Assembly: GCA_943788615.1 (NCBI GenBank) | Contig: CALSQY010000003.1 | Span: 119,709-183,708, forward strand | Direction of reading: 5' to 3' | Source: UBA4465 sp002292365 | GTDB taxonomy: Bacteria > Bacteroidota > Bacteroidia > Cytophagales > Cyclobacteriaceae | Length of the DNA: 64,000 nt | Program-made: the position numbers and the translations under genes | The notes under the pieces: generated by a model | The model's input: only the letters and a program-made list of their open reading frames with translations | Database searches by the model: none | What the model was told of the DNA's origin: nothing | In this document: positions 54,930 to 63,927 of the stretch, piece after piece | Numbering within the stretch: the stretch's first letter is position 1 | How the letters are laid out: each line of letters begins with the position of its first letter

Positions 54930-55655
54930 ATGCAGCAAGAATATGAACGATATGAAGCAGAGGATTTTGAAGTTTGGCAGCTGCTGTACATTCGCGAGGT
55001 ACAGCAATTGCAAAAGTCTGCAAGTGCGACTTATTTTGAAGGACTAAAAACGATTAATTTTCGTGCTGACGAAATCCCACGATTCAAAAAAGTCAATGAA
55101 AAACTGCAGTCATTGACTCAATGGGAGCTGGTCGTTGTTACGGGATTGATTCCGGATCGTACGTTTTTTGAATTATTGTCTCATCAAAAATTTCCTACAA
55201 CCACATGGTTGCGTAAAAAGTTATCACTAGATTATTTGAAGGAACCCGATATGTTTCATGATGAGTTTGCGCATGTACCCTCGCTTAGCGATGCCTTTTT
55301 TGTTAAATTTTTGTTGGGATTGAGTCAATTAGGCTTGACTTATTTCAATAATGCTGCTGTTGCAGAAGTACTCACAAGGATTTATTGGTTTACGGTAGAA
55401 TCTATACTGATTAGAGAGCAGGGTCAATTGGAGATTTATGGAGCAGGTATTGTATCTTCCTTAGGGGAAACTGTCCATTGTTTATCAGAGGAGGCTACTC
55501 GGTTCGAATTTGATTTGGAAAGAATTATGCATCTTGATTTTCGAAAAGATGTATTTCAAGAGATTTACTTTATCATTTCATCTTATGAGCAGTTGTATGA
55601 TGTGATTCCAGCACTGACAAGAAAGATGTATCTTCTTTTTGAAAAGGGTAATTAG
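54930..55655 (+). CDS. phhA: Aromatic amino acid hydroxylase (phenylalanine 4-hydroxylase type)
   Basis: 241 residues from the ATG at 54930 (an upstream frame would overlap trpA). The iron site is complete: 'MFHDEFAHVP' (two His) and the Glu in 'YWFTVESIL'. 'FLELLSHQKFPTTTWLR'-like and 'EPDMFHDEFAHVPSL' match bacterial PhhA, which hydroxylates Phe to Tyr with tetrahydropterin. Tryptophan as substrate cannot be excluded from sequence. Position inside a trp-his biosynthetic run is unusual; translation start lies 10 bases after trpA. Confidence 0.9.
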   Translation: MQQEYERYEAEDFEVWQLLYIREVQQLQKSASATYFEGLKTINFRADEIPRFKKVNEKLQSLTQWELVVVTGLIPDRTFFELLSHQKFPTTTWLRKKLSLDYLKEPDMFHDEFAHVPSLSDAFFVKFLLGLSQLGLTYFNNAAVAEVLTRIYWFTVESILIREQGQLEIYGAGIVSSLGETVHCLSEEATRFEFDLERIMHLDFRKDVFQEIYFIISSYEQLYDVIPALTRKMYLLFEKGN

Positions 55656-55721
55656 AATGAAGTCCTACCGATTATCTTGGCTTTTAAAAATTGAAGAACT
55701 GACATTATTCATAAATAATAA

Positions 55722-56303
55722 ATGAAAGTTGTAATCATCAAATACAATGCGGGCAATATTCAATCTCTTGAATTTGCCTTGAACAGGTTGGGTATAGATC
55801 CTTTGGTTACAGATGACCATGAAGAAATTCAACACGCGGACAAAATAATATTCCCAGGACAAGGTGAGGCCCGCTCAGCCATGAATTATTTGAAGGATAA
55901 AAAACTGGATCGCGTGTTGACTCAACTAAGGCAACCCGTCCTAGGCATCTGTTTGGGGATGCAACTTATGTGTAGCCATACCGAAGAAAATGATACCACT
56001 TGTCTTGGAATAATAGATGCGAAGGTAAAGCGCTTTGAGGGAAGTTTTAAAATTCCTCATATGGGTTGGAATAACATCACGCGATTGTCTGGTGTATTAT
56101 TTGCGGAGATCAAGGAACAGGATTACCTCTATTTTGTACATAGTTATTATGTCAATACTTGCGAGCAAACGATAGCCCAAGCGGAATATGGTAATAATTT
56201 TAGTGTAGCGCTGCAAAAAGACAACTTTTACGCGATTCAACCACACCCTGAGAAAAGTGCGGACTGTGGGATTCAAATACTTGACAATTTTTTAAAAATA
56301 TAA
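55722..56303 (+). CDS. hisH: Imidazole glycerol phosphate synthase glutaminase
   Basis: 193 residues. 'IKYNAGNIQSLEFALNRLG' at the N terminus, oxyanion 'FPGQGEARSAM', nucleophile 'GICLGMQLMC' (Cys ~80), and His-Glu 'QPHPEKS'. Feeds ammonia to HisF. One base before hisA; 66 bases after phhA. Confidence 0.97.
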   Translation: MKVVIIKYNAGNIQSLEFALNRLGIDPLVTDDHEEIQHADKIIFPGQGEARSAMNYLKDKKLDRVLTQLRQPVLGICLGMQLMCSHTEENDTTCLGIIDAKVKRFEGSFKIPHMGWNNITRLSGVLFAEIKEQDYLYFVHSYYVNTCEQTIAQAEYGNNFSVALQKDNFYAIQPHPEKSADCGIQILDNFLKI

Positions 56304-56304
56304 T

Positions 56305-57024
56305 ATGGAAATTATCCCTGCAATTGATATTATTAACGGGCAATGCGTTCGATTGGAAAAAGGAGACTACGCGCGGAAGAAATTATATCATGAAGATCCC
56401 ATATCAGTGGCTAAATCATTTGAAGAAGCCGGAATCAAACGACTTCATTTGGTGGATTTAGATGGAGCAAAGTCAAAAATTGTTGTCAATTTATCGATAC
56501 TCAAAGAGATCACCGAGCAGACCTCACTGCAAGTGGACTTCGGTGGAGGTGTGAAAACTCGAGCTGATTTAGTAAAGGTTTTTGACCATGGGGCAAAGCA
56601 AGTTACGGGTGGTTCCATCGCTGCGACTGATCAGTCACAATTTCTTTCATGGTTGTCGGAATTTGGTCCTGATCAAATCATTCTGGGTGCGGATACTTTG
56701 AATGATCAAATCATGGTTTCGGGATGGCAAAAGGCTAGTGCCATCGGTTTGGAGGAATTTCTTGACTTTTATGTTGGAAAAGGGATTAAATATGTGATTT
56801 GTACTGATATTTCTAAGGATGGCATGATGCTGGGTCCATCTTTTGATTTGTATAAAAAAATACTTAGGCGCCATCCAAGTATTCATTTAATTGCCAGTGG
56901 GGGAGTGACCGGAATTTTGGATTTGGAAAAATTAAGAGATATGGGAATGTATGGTGCCATTACTGGCAAAGCCATTTATGAAGGCAAGGTTACTTTGGAT
57001 CAATTGGCCCTTTTTTCATGTTGA
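56305..57024 (+). CDS. hisA: ProFAR isomerase
   Basis: 239 residues, beta/alpha barrel. 'IIPAIDIINGQCVRLEKGDY' (catalytic Asp at residue 8), 'VDFGGGVKTRADL', the second catalytic Asp in 'VICTDISKDGMMLGP', and 'IASGGVTGILDLEKL'. Overlaps hisF by 7 bases. Confidence 0.97.
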   Translation: MEIIPAIDIINGQCVRLEKGDYARKKLYHEDPISVAKSFEEAGIKRLHLVDLDGAKSKIVVNLSILKEITEQTSLQVDFGGGVKTRADLVKVFDHGAKQVTGGSIAATDQSQFLSWLSEFGPDQIILGADTLNDQIMVSGWQKASAIGLEEFLDFYVGKGIKYVICTDISKDGMMLGPSFDLYKKILRRHPSIHLIASGGVTGILDLEKLRDMGMYGAITGKAIYEGKVTLDQLALFSC

Positions 57025-57773
57025 CCAAAAGAATCATACCCTGTTTAGATGTTAAAGATGGGCGTACGGTAAAGGGCATCAACTTTGGTAATTTACGTGA
57101 TGCAGGAGATCCGGTTGAATTGGCGGCTCTCTATGCTGATGAAGGCGCAGATGAATTGGTTTTTCTTGATATCAGTGCTACCCTTGAGGGGCGCAAGACG
57201 CTTTTAGAAGTGGTTCGACAGGTAGCTCAAAAAGTAAATATACCCTTCACCGTGGGGGGAGGAATATCCTCACTCTCTGACGTTTCTGCCTTATTAGGGG
57301 CTGGGGCCGACAAGGTATCTATAAATTCAGCAGCGGTCATCCGGCCCGATTTAATTGATGAATTGGCAGCTAACTTTGGTTCACAATGTATCATGGTAGC
57401 CATCGATGCTCGAAACGATGATGGTATTTCTTGTGCACATACCCATGGAGGAACGAAATCAACAACGCTCAAGACCTTGCAATGGGCTCAAGAAGTGACC
57501 CAACGAGGTGCAGGAGAAATATTACTGACCTCGATGGATAGAGATGGTACCAAAACCGGATTTGATGTTGCCTTGACGCAACAAGTTTCCCAAAATGTAA
57601 AAGTACCAGTGATCGCTTCTGGAGGAGGTGGACAAAATGAACATTTTCTTGATATTTTTGCTGTGGGATGTGCCGATGCTGCCCTTGCGGCGAGTATATT
57701 TCATTTTAAAGAAATTGAGATAAATGATTTAAAAAAATATTTAAGTATGAATAATATTTCAATAAGATTATGA
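57018..57773 (+). CDS. hisF: Imidazole glycerol phosphate synthase cyclase
   Basis: 251 residues. 'RIIPCLDVKDGRTVKGINFGNLRDAGDP' (Asp 11), 'FTVGGGISSLSDV', 'LLTSMDRDGTKTGFD' (second Asp) and 'IASGGGG'. Closes the imidazole ring with HisH. ATGA overlap with hisIE. Confidence 0.98.
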   Translation: MLTKRIIPCLDVKDGRTVKGINFGNLRDAGDPVELAALYADEGADELVFLDISATLEGRKTLLEVVRQVAQKVNIPFTVGGGISSLSDVSALLGAGADKVSINSAAVIRPDLIDELAANFGSQCIMVAIDARNDDGISCAHTHGGTKSTTLKTLQWAQEVTQRGAGEILLTSMDRDGTKTGFDVALTQQVSQNVKVPVIASGGGGQNEHFLDIFAVGCADAALAASIFHFKEIEINDLKKYLSMNNISIRL

Positions 57774-58372
57774 AGGCATTAGACTTTACCAAATTCGACG
57801 GTTTGTTACCTGCGGTCATTCAAGATGCTCAAACCGATAAAGTACTTATGGTGGGCTTTATGAATGCTGAGGCTTTGGCGGTAACTCGTGCTTCTGGACA
57901 GGTAACATTTTATAGTAGAAGTAAATCTAGGCTTTGGACCAAAGGGGAGACTTCTGGAAATTTTTTAAAGGTTGTAGCAATCATTTCTGACTGTGATAAC
58001 GATACGCTGCTGATTAAAGCAAATCCCAAAGGACCTACTTGTCATATCGGCACGGACACTTGTTTTGGCGAAACCAATGAAGATCCCACAAAATTTATTA
58101 AGTATCTTGAAAGTGTAATCTCATTACGTAAAAAGTCAGCACCCGATGAAAGTTATACTGCTGATTTATTTCAAAAGGGCATCAATAAAATTGTGCAAAA
58201 AGTAGGAGAAGAAGCCGTAGAGTTGGTGATTGAGGCCAAAGATGATGATCAAGCTCTTTTTATTGGAGAAGCGGCCGATTTATTTTATCATTATTTGGTC
58301 CTGCTTGAAGCCAAAGAAATACCCTTTAAAATGATTATTGATGAGTTGAAAGAAAGACATTTAAAGAAGTAA
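57770..58372 (+). CDS. hisIE: Bifunctional PR-AMP cyclohydrolase/PR-ATP pyrophosphatase
   Basis: 200 residues, a HisI-HisE fusion. HisI: 'VGFMNAEALAVTRASGQVTFYSRSK', 'LWTKGETSGN', metal motifs 'DCDNDTLLIKANPKGPTCH' and 'DTCF'. HisE from ~residue 108: 'FQKGINKIVQKVGEEAVELVIEAK', 'ADLFYHYLVLL'. Last gene of the trp-phhA-his run. Confidence 0.97.
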   Translation: MKALDFTKFDGLLPAVIQDAQTDKVLMVGFMNAEALAVTRASGQVTFYSRSKSRLWTKGETSGNFLKVVAIISDCDNDTLLIKANPKGPTCHIGTDTCFGETNEDPTKFIKYLESVISLRKKSAPDESYTADLFQKGINKIVQKVGEEAVELVIEAKDDDQALFIGEAADLFYHYLVLLEAKEIPFKMIIDELKERHLKK

Positions 58373-58400
58373 ACCACAATTAAATACCCACTTTGAAATC

Positions 58401-59879
58401 ATGAAAAAGTTCGATGTAATTGTTATAGGTGCCGGACCGGCAGGATATGCTGCGGCAATGCGTGCAGTTGATTTTAAAAAGAAAGTAGCCTTAATAGAAA
58501 AAGATAAATTGGGTGGATCGGGCATTCACAATGGTGCGCTCTGGAGTAAAACTTTGTGGGAAATTTCTACTACGGCATCTAATCTCAGAACGCAGGGTTC
58601 AGGTTTAAATGTGCATGATTTAAACTTTCAAATGGATCAGATCAATGATGAGGTCAACACAGCTCTTGATGGACGTGTAAATCAATTACAACATCATATG
58701 GATCAAATTAATATAGCCCTAGAGAGTGATTTTTTTAAATACATTAAGGGATCGGCGAAGGTAGTTTCAAAAAATGGTGTCGCTGTCGAGAGTGAGGGAA
58801 CTACTCAAGAGTTAGAGGCAGATTATATCATATTGGCGACGGGCAGTCGTCCCAGGAAATTGCCTCATTTACCCATAGATGAAGAAATTGTGATGACCAG
58901 TGATGGGTTACCCAAGATGAATAAATTCCCTAAAAGTATCGTCATCTTGGGTGCTGGTGTGATTGGATGTGAATTTGCTACCATTTTTTCGGGCTTTGGT
59001 AAAACAAAAGTGCATTTGATAGACAAGGGAGATCGTATTTTACCCTTTGAGGACGAGGATGTGGTTCGGGTGGTAGAAAAAAGTTTAGAAGAACGAGGTG
59101 TATTGATTCATAGAAATTCACGCCTAACAGACATGAAGGTTGTCGAGGGTGCTGTTCAATACAATCTTGAATATACCGATGGTTCTACCGAAGTGTTTGA
59201 CGTTGAGAAGGCCTTGATTTCAGTGGGTCGCGTACCCAATTACGAAAATCTCATAGATGAATCATTGGGCTTGGAAGTCAATAATAGTGGTATTGTGGAT
59301 GAATTGACCCAGACTAGCGTTTCAAATATTTATGCAGTGGGTGACATAACCGCGGATATCTCTTTGGTTAACGTAGGTGAATTGGAAGGAAGATATGCTG
59401 TTGAACGCATTTTTGGTGAGCCGAATCGACCGCTCACCTATGAGAATATTTCGACCATTATGTTTTTGGCTCCTGAAGTTTCTGGTGTGGGAATGAACGA
59501 ACTGCAAGCACAACAAGCAGGTCTTAATTATCGGGTGGCAAGCTTAGATTATAGTTGTATACCAAGAGCTGTTGCCATGAGGAATACCCAGGGATTTATT
59601 AAAATTATTATTGGTGAAAATGATTATAAAATCTTAGGTATGCGGGTTATTGGGCAGCATTCCTCAAGTGCTATACAAGCCATCGCTTTATTGATCTCTG
59701 ACGGCCGAGGTATAGAAGAATTGGCTGAGCTGATTCATCCCCACCCTTCCATTATTGAAGGTATTCAAGAATGTTGTAGGATGCTTTTGAATAAATCTAT
59801 CATGAAGCCGAAGGTACTTACTGAAGCTATGTACTGCCGCGCTTACCGAGATGGAGTTTATACTGAAATAGTCGATTAA
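58401..59879 (+). CDS. FAD/NAD pyridine nucleotide oxidoreductase lacking the redox cysteines
   Basis: 492 residues. FAD motif 'VIVIGAGPAGYAAAMRA' at the start, 'ADYIILATGSRPRKLP', NAD Rossmann 'IVILGAGVIGCEFATIF', second FAD motif 'NIYAVGDIT', and the dimerisation domain with 'HPHPSIIEGIQ', where the catalytic His-Glu of lipoamide dehydrogenases sits. The CxxxxC of the family (GGTCLNxGCIPSK) reads G38-G-S-G-I-H-N-G-A-L-W-S-K50, so both cysteines are absent, closer to soluble transhydrogenase SthA. Disulfide chemistry is excluded; transhydrogenase or NAD(P)H oxidation is more likely. It follows hisIE by 28 bases. Confidence 0.87.
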   Translation: MKKFDVIVIGAGPAGYAAAMRAVDFKKKVALIEKDKLGGSGIHNGALWSKTLWEISTTASNLRTQGSGLNVHDLNFQMDQINDEVNTALDGRVNQLQHHMDQINIALESDFFKYIKGSAKVVSKNGVAVESEGTTQELEADYIILATGSRPRKLPHLPIDEEIVMTSDGLPKMNKFPKSIVILGAGVIGCEFATIFSGFGKTKVHLIDKGDRILPFEDEDVVRVVEKSLEERGVLIHRNSRLTDMKVVEGAVQYNLEYTDGSTEVFDVEKALISVGRVPNYENLIDESLGLEVNNSGIVDELTQTSVSNIYAVGDITADISLVNVGELEGRYAVERIFGEPNRPLTYENISTIMFLAPEVSGVGMNELQAQQAGLNYRVASLDYSCIPRAVAMRNTQGFIKIIIGENDYKILGMRVIGQHSSSAIQAIALLISDGRGIEELAELIHPHPSIIEGIQECCRMLLNKSIMKPKVLTEAMYCRAYRDGVYTEIVD

Positions 59880-59926
59880 TATAGTTTTACTTACAGAAGG
59901 CTTTATACTTTCGCAGATCCTTCAGG

Positions 59927-60607
59927 TTAATAATAGACGGCTACTTCTTTAAGGGGTTTTCTCTTTAAATCAGGAACATAAGCGTGTTCAGAAGCATACC
60001 CGACAGGTAGCAAAAGAAAGGGTCTCTCATTTTTTGGGCGGTTTAAAATTTTTGTTAAAAAAGTCATAGGGCTGGGTGTATGTGTCAAGGTAGCCAATCC
60101 AGCCTGATGTATGGCAGTAATCAGTAGACCACAAGCGATGCCTACACTTTCATTTACATAATAATTGTTTTGCTTTTCATTTTGATCCAGCTGGTAGGCC
60201 TGCTTAAACACAACGATCAGCCATGGGGCTTTTTCTAGAAAAGGCTTTTGCCAATCAGTAGCCATGGGCTTTAAGTCCTTCAACCATCGATCTGACATCC
60301 GATGATCGTAGCTTTCTTTTTCTTCTGCTTCGGCAGCTTTTCTTATTTCTTTTTTTATTGAAGCGGAAGAAATGGCGCAAAACGTCCACGGTTGTTTGTG
60401 TGCCCCCGAAGGAGCGGTTGATGCGGTTTGTATCAAGCGATCAATAAGGGATTTATCAATGGGTTCAGTAGAAAGATTTCGAATGGTTCTTCTTTGATTC
60501 ATTGACTCATAAAACTCGAGAGACTTTTCCTCCATCACCTCTTTGGGATATTTTGGGGCATTATATTTTAGATGTTTAAATCCATTAATTACCTTCGCTT
60601 TTTCCAT
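59927..60607 (-). CDS. Iodotyrosine-deiodinase-like nitroreductase
   Basis: 226 residues. FMN contacts in 'RRTIRNLSTEPID' and 'TASTAPSGAHKQPWTF', with the typical 'FKQAY', 'NESVGIACGLLITAIHQAGL' and 'LLPVGYASEHAYVPDLKRKPL' blocks. The residues that bind the iodotyrosine zwitterion in IYD proteins fall at Glu and Tyr of 'EKESY' and Lys of 'DWQKPFL', all conserved. IYD reductively dehalogenates halotyrosines; bacterial homologues are known, including one from Haliscomenobacter. Physiological substrate here unknown. Twelve bases downstream of the M49-like gene on the same strand. Confidence 0.87.
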   Translation of the reverse strand: MEKAKVINGFKHLKYNAPKYPKEVMEEKSLEFYESMNQRRTIRNLSTEPIDKSLIDRLIQTASTAPSGAHKQPWTFCAISSASIKKEIRKAAEAEEKESYDHRMSDRWLKDLKPMATDWQKPFLEKAPWLIVVFKQAYQLDQNEKQNNYYVNESVGIACGLLITAIHQAGLATLTHTPSPMTFLTKILNRPKNERPFLLLPVGYASEHAYVPDLKRKPLKEVAVYY

Positions 60608-60619
60608 AATTTTGACTTT

Positions 60620-62248
60620 TTATAAATCGAGTACGGCTATCCCTTGCTCGAAGACAATATCTACAGGAATTCCTTTTGTAGTTAGCCGGTCAAGATCAAG
60701 TTGGAGATCCGTATCAATATGGGCTTTTTCTAAAACCCAGTCGGTCACACCTTGGTAATCTCCATTACCTTGGAATATGAGAATTTTTTCGGCTAGTCCG
60801 TTCATTGCCAATTTCATTTTATCAAAATTCACTTTGTAATAACCGGTATCATTATTTTTGGTGAATGCACCTCGTTCTTTGAAAAAATTGAATCGAATCA
60901 TATTGGCCCGCCCATGAGCTGAAGAAGCTCCGAATCGAACCGATCTAAATATACTTGTCATGAAAGTGACATAGTAGTTATTCAGATCATCAGATATTTC
61001 TCCTTTTTGATGAAGTTGTGTAATCATGTAAAGGCCTAATACATCTGCTTTACCTTCCTCAAGGGCAGAATAATGTTCTTTCAAAGCAGCCCGTACCGTT
61101 CCGTTACCATTGAGGGTATTTTTAATACCTAGTCCATGGGCTACTTCATGAAACATGGTATTGGCAAAAAACGCATCAAAAGTGATCATAGATCGTTGCT
61201 CTGGATCGATCAATTTCTCAGCAATCGGCAATAGAATTTTTTCATATTTGGCCCGCATGGCATTCTTGAGCTGCAAGCGACGGGATCCATTTTTTAATTG
61301 TACTTCTTCATCATTGGGCAAGTTGATGGCTATGGTTTTGGATCCCGCATTGCAATCACCTGCATAATAAACGACGTCATAGGCATTAAGATCGGCATTG
61401 GAACCGGGTCGTTCTTTTTTGTATGCTTCTGGAACGGGTATCTCTTTTTGGAGTTCCGGTAAATGACTCACATATTTATCAAGCTTAGCACTCCAATCTA
61501 AGTCTTTGATCAAAACATAAGCTTCGTGGGCAGCTCGATAGTTGTACAAGGCATCTTCATAATTTTCGATGGGACCTATCACGACATCTAGCGGGTTGGA
61601 CTTCATGTCCATCCAGGCAAAATCAGAAGTTTGATACTCATCGGTAAGAAAAGCATCGGCCCTTAGGGTCAAATAATGGCTGAAGGCTTTGTTCTCGGTT
61701 ATTTGAGCACATTCTTTCAAAATTAGCGCCACTTTTTGTACTTGTTTTGAGAACATTTGATGGTAAGGAATTGAGATGAGCGCACCCGTGCTGTCTCTTC
61801 TGATGAAGGTATACATAGATGTTTTATCTACTAAATTAGAAGCTTCGAATTCTTCTTTTGTCAGGTCCTTTGGATAAAAATTAGCCCCCAAGGGCTTTGG
61901 ATTTACTTGATCGATAAACGGCAGGTTACCCGCCAGGCGATCCCACGGACCATAGTTTATATGAATGAGTTTTCTGAGTTCATCGGTCGTAGCCAAACCC
62001 AAGGCTTCTTCTTTATCGCCATAGGCTTCATACCAAAATAGGTCATCCATTATTTTTGCCGCTTCTATCAGCTTAACAATAATACGCTTTTGTTTTTCGC
62101 TGAGGTTACTCAAATCTGATGTGAGTTGAACCGGTGTGTATTTGGCAGATAAAGGATGGTTTTGAGAAGTTTGTAGCGAAGATCTTTTTTCATCAGGCGT
62201 ACAAGACATCAGGATCACAAATAAAAGAGAAAGAAAACGGATATTCAT
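60620..62248 (-). CDS. M49-like (dipeptidyl-peptidase III-like) zinc hydrolase, lipoprotein
   Basis: 542 residues, lipobox LMSC (Cys 16). Zinc motif HEVAH in 'FHEVAHGLGIKN', followed by 'EEGKADVLGLYMI', the EExxAD-type third-ligand motif of M49. The first motif is a pentapeptide HEXXH rather than the usual HEXXGH of eukaryotic DPP III, as reported for some bacterial members. 'GASSAHGRANMIRFNFF' is highly typical of the Bacteroidota clade. Exo- or endopeptidase specificity not deducible. Probably in one transcript with the IYD-like gene. Confidence 0.85.
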   Translation of the reverse strand: MNIRFLSLLFVILMSCTPDEKRSSLQTSQNHPLSAKYTPVQLTSDLSNLSEKQKRIIVKLIEAAKIMDDLFWYEAYGDKEEALGLATTDELRKLIHINYGPWDRLAGNLPFIDQVNPKPLGANFYPKDLTKEEFEASNLVDKTSMYTFIRRDSTGALISIPYHQMFSKQVQKVALILKECAQITENKAFSHYLTLRADAFLTDEYQTSDFAWMDMKSNPLDVVIGPIENYEDALYNYRAAHEAYVLIKDLDWSAKLDKYVSHLPELQKEIPVPEAYKKERPGSNADLNAYDVVYYAGDCNAGSKTIAINLPNDEEVQLKNGSRRLQLKNAMRAKYEKILLPIAEKLIDPEQRSMITFDAFFANTMFHEVAHGLGIKNTLNGNGTVRAALKEHYSALEEGKADVLGLYMITQLHQKGEISDDLNNYYVTFMTSIFRSVRFGASSAHGRANMIRFNFFKERGAFTKNNDTGYYKVNFDKMKLAMNGLAEKILIFQGNGDYQGVTDWVLEKAHIDTDLQLDLDRLTTKGIPVDIVFEQGIAVLDL

Positions 62249-62534
62249 ATTTTTTGAATTGTCAATTAAAAATTTGGTTAATACGTCAAATTAAATGAAT
62301 TTAAGTTAGTTTCCCTTTTGATTAAATTTATTATGAAGCAATGGCTTTGTTATGTAAAAATCTCCTTATTGAGCAATTATAGGCACTTTTTTCGTTAAAA
62401 ACAACTATCAGTAACAAGGAGGTAACAAGAAAATTAGACTTGAAAAAACGCTCAATTATATGCTTATAATTTAGCTTAAATTTTGAGTTTTAGGTGAGTA
62501 GTGTTGTAGGTTTAAACTTTTCTAATATTTATGT

Positions 62535-63350
62535 TCACTTACTGTCTTTTGGATTATTACCTTCTAAATCTTTTAAGCGTTTGGAATTATTTTCCGAGTC
62601 ACTTTTGTATTTGTCAGCAATCAAAGGATGCATGCTTTTAGGTTCTTCATTACTCTTTATTAACGCATCCCATATGTCATCGTATTTTATTACAACAAAG
62701 TTTCCCTTAAAATTATAAGGAATTTCATCAGCATAAAATTTATAAGTGGGGTGACCGAGCAGTTCTCCTTGCTTAATTCCAAGGATTATTATATCCTCAT
62801 CGGTAAAAATATGTGAGTTTTTCTCGAAATATTCATCATGATCATATCTGACGGTAACATAATTGAGCTCATTCCACATATAAATTTGCTGTTTTTTTCC
62901 TAGCCTTTCTTTTTCTAAGACAAAAGATTCCTCAAAGATGAAAGGTTTTAAATCACCTAATTTATGTCGATGGTAAATTTCTAGATGATTTTTGTACTCA
63001 TTAAACGATGCAATCTCCAAATTCTTACTCTCAGCATCGATATTAGCCTCTGAATATGGAATATTTTCAGCATCCTCACCTTTATCACGCATTGGTACAT
63101 ATCTGTGTAAATATTCTTCTTTCCAAGAAGAAATAAGATCGAATAATCTGTCAGCCTCATCAATATCTTGCTCATTAAGAAAGCTATTGATCATTGCTTG
63201 TGATATTTCGTTTGATTCTGTACGTTCGATAAATTCAATAATACCTTCTTGGGAAGTCATTTCATGTAACTTTTTTAATAGCTTTTGAAGGTTAGTGAAC
63301 GTATCAAGCCTCTTGAAATAATTTTCTATTTGTACTTTTTTATCAATCAT
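62535..63350 (-). CDS. Uncharacterised cytoplasmic protein, 271 residues
   Basis: Highly charged, mostly helical N-terminal half ('YFKRLDTFTNLQKLLKKLHEMT', 'DEADRLFDLISSWKEEYLHRYVPM'), then a beta-rich C-terminal part ('YMWNELNYVTVRYDHDEYFEKN', 'DIIILGIKQGELLGHPTYKFY', 'GNFVVIKYDDIWDALI'), and a Lys/Asn/Ser-rich tail. No family or motif recognised; no signal peptide. The clean long frame supports coding. The 286 bases between it and the M49-like gene are empty. Confidence 0.65.
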   Translation of the reverse strand: MIDKKVQIENYFKRLDTFTNLQKLLKKLHEMTSQEGIIEFIERTESNEISQAMINSFLNEQDIDEADRLFDLISSWKEEYLHRYVPMRDKGEDAENIPYSEANIDAESKNLEIASFNEYKNHLEIYHRHKLGDLKPFIFEESFVLEKERLGKKQQIYMWNELNYVTVRYDHDEYFEKNSHIFTDEDIIILGIKQGELLGHPTYKFYADEIPYNFKGNFVVIKYDDIWDALIKSNEEPKSMHPLIADKYKSDSENNSKRLKDLEGNNPKDSK

Positions 63351-63699
63351 TGTTTAATAAGGGAATCAAAGAATTAAAAAATCAATATGTACAAATATTA
63401 ATTTTCCAACGCATAAGAAAAGAAACATTATTGGAAAACATTTAATAATTATTTCTATTTCTAATAATGATTATCCTTCTCCTCGAGAGAATTAAAACTA
63501 ACTATTATTTATCTAATTGCTCAGGCTCAGGTTTCATCAGAAGATTATTATAATGAGAAGAATTTTCACCACTTCCTACTGATTTTTTCTCAGGAGAGAC
63601 ATTTCGTTGTACATGAATAAATTTTGCTTGAAGTAGCTAAAGTGCTGCCTTTATTAATCAAGTAAAATTTTATAGCAACCAAAAACCATTTAATCAAGT
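63351..63699. other. Intergenic stretch, no supported gene
   Basis: About 350 very AT-rich bases between two divergently transcribed genes. No terminator, repeat or small ORF with coding character was seen. Confidence 0.45.
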
Positions 63700-63927
63700 A
63701 TGTCTAATAATCATAAGTATTACCTAATCCCTAAAGGTGTTGATTTAGCATCTCTAAAAAATGAAAGTGACAAAAAGAACATTGTCAAGCACATGTCTGC
63801 CACCTGTACCTTGTTAATCCATCAATTTTGTTATCAAGTTGAAAGGCAAGACGGTGGTGAAACTGACAAAGAAGAGAGAGATCTCTTTAATGTTGAAATA
63901 TCGAGCAGTACATTTAAAAAAAAGTAA
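63700..63927 (+). CDS. N-terminal part of an uncharacterised protein, possible frameshift at the right edge
   Basis: 75 residues (MSNNHKYYLIPKGVDL...) ending shortly after a run of eight A residues (63916-63923). One extra base at that run would open a continuous frame to the window end, 'VNYRYSPAIKKLTDAGIIKC', which reads like a helix-turn-helix segment. So the gene probably continues beyond 64000 and is either frameshifted, mis-assembled or slippery at the A-run. Family not identified. Confidence 0.5.
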   Translation: MSNNHKYYLIPKGVDLASLKNESDKKNIVKHMSATCTLLIHQFCYQVERQDGGETDKEERDLFNVEISSSTFKKK

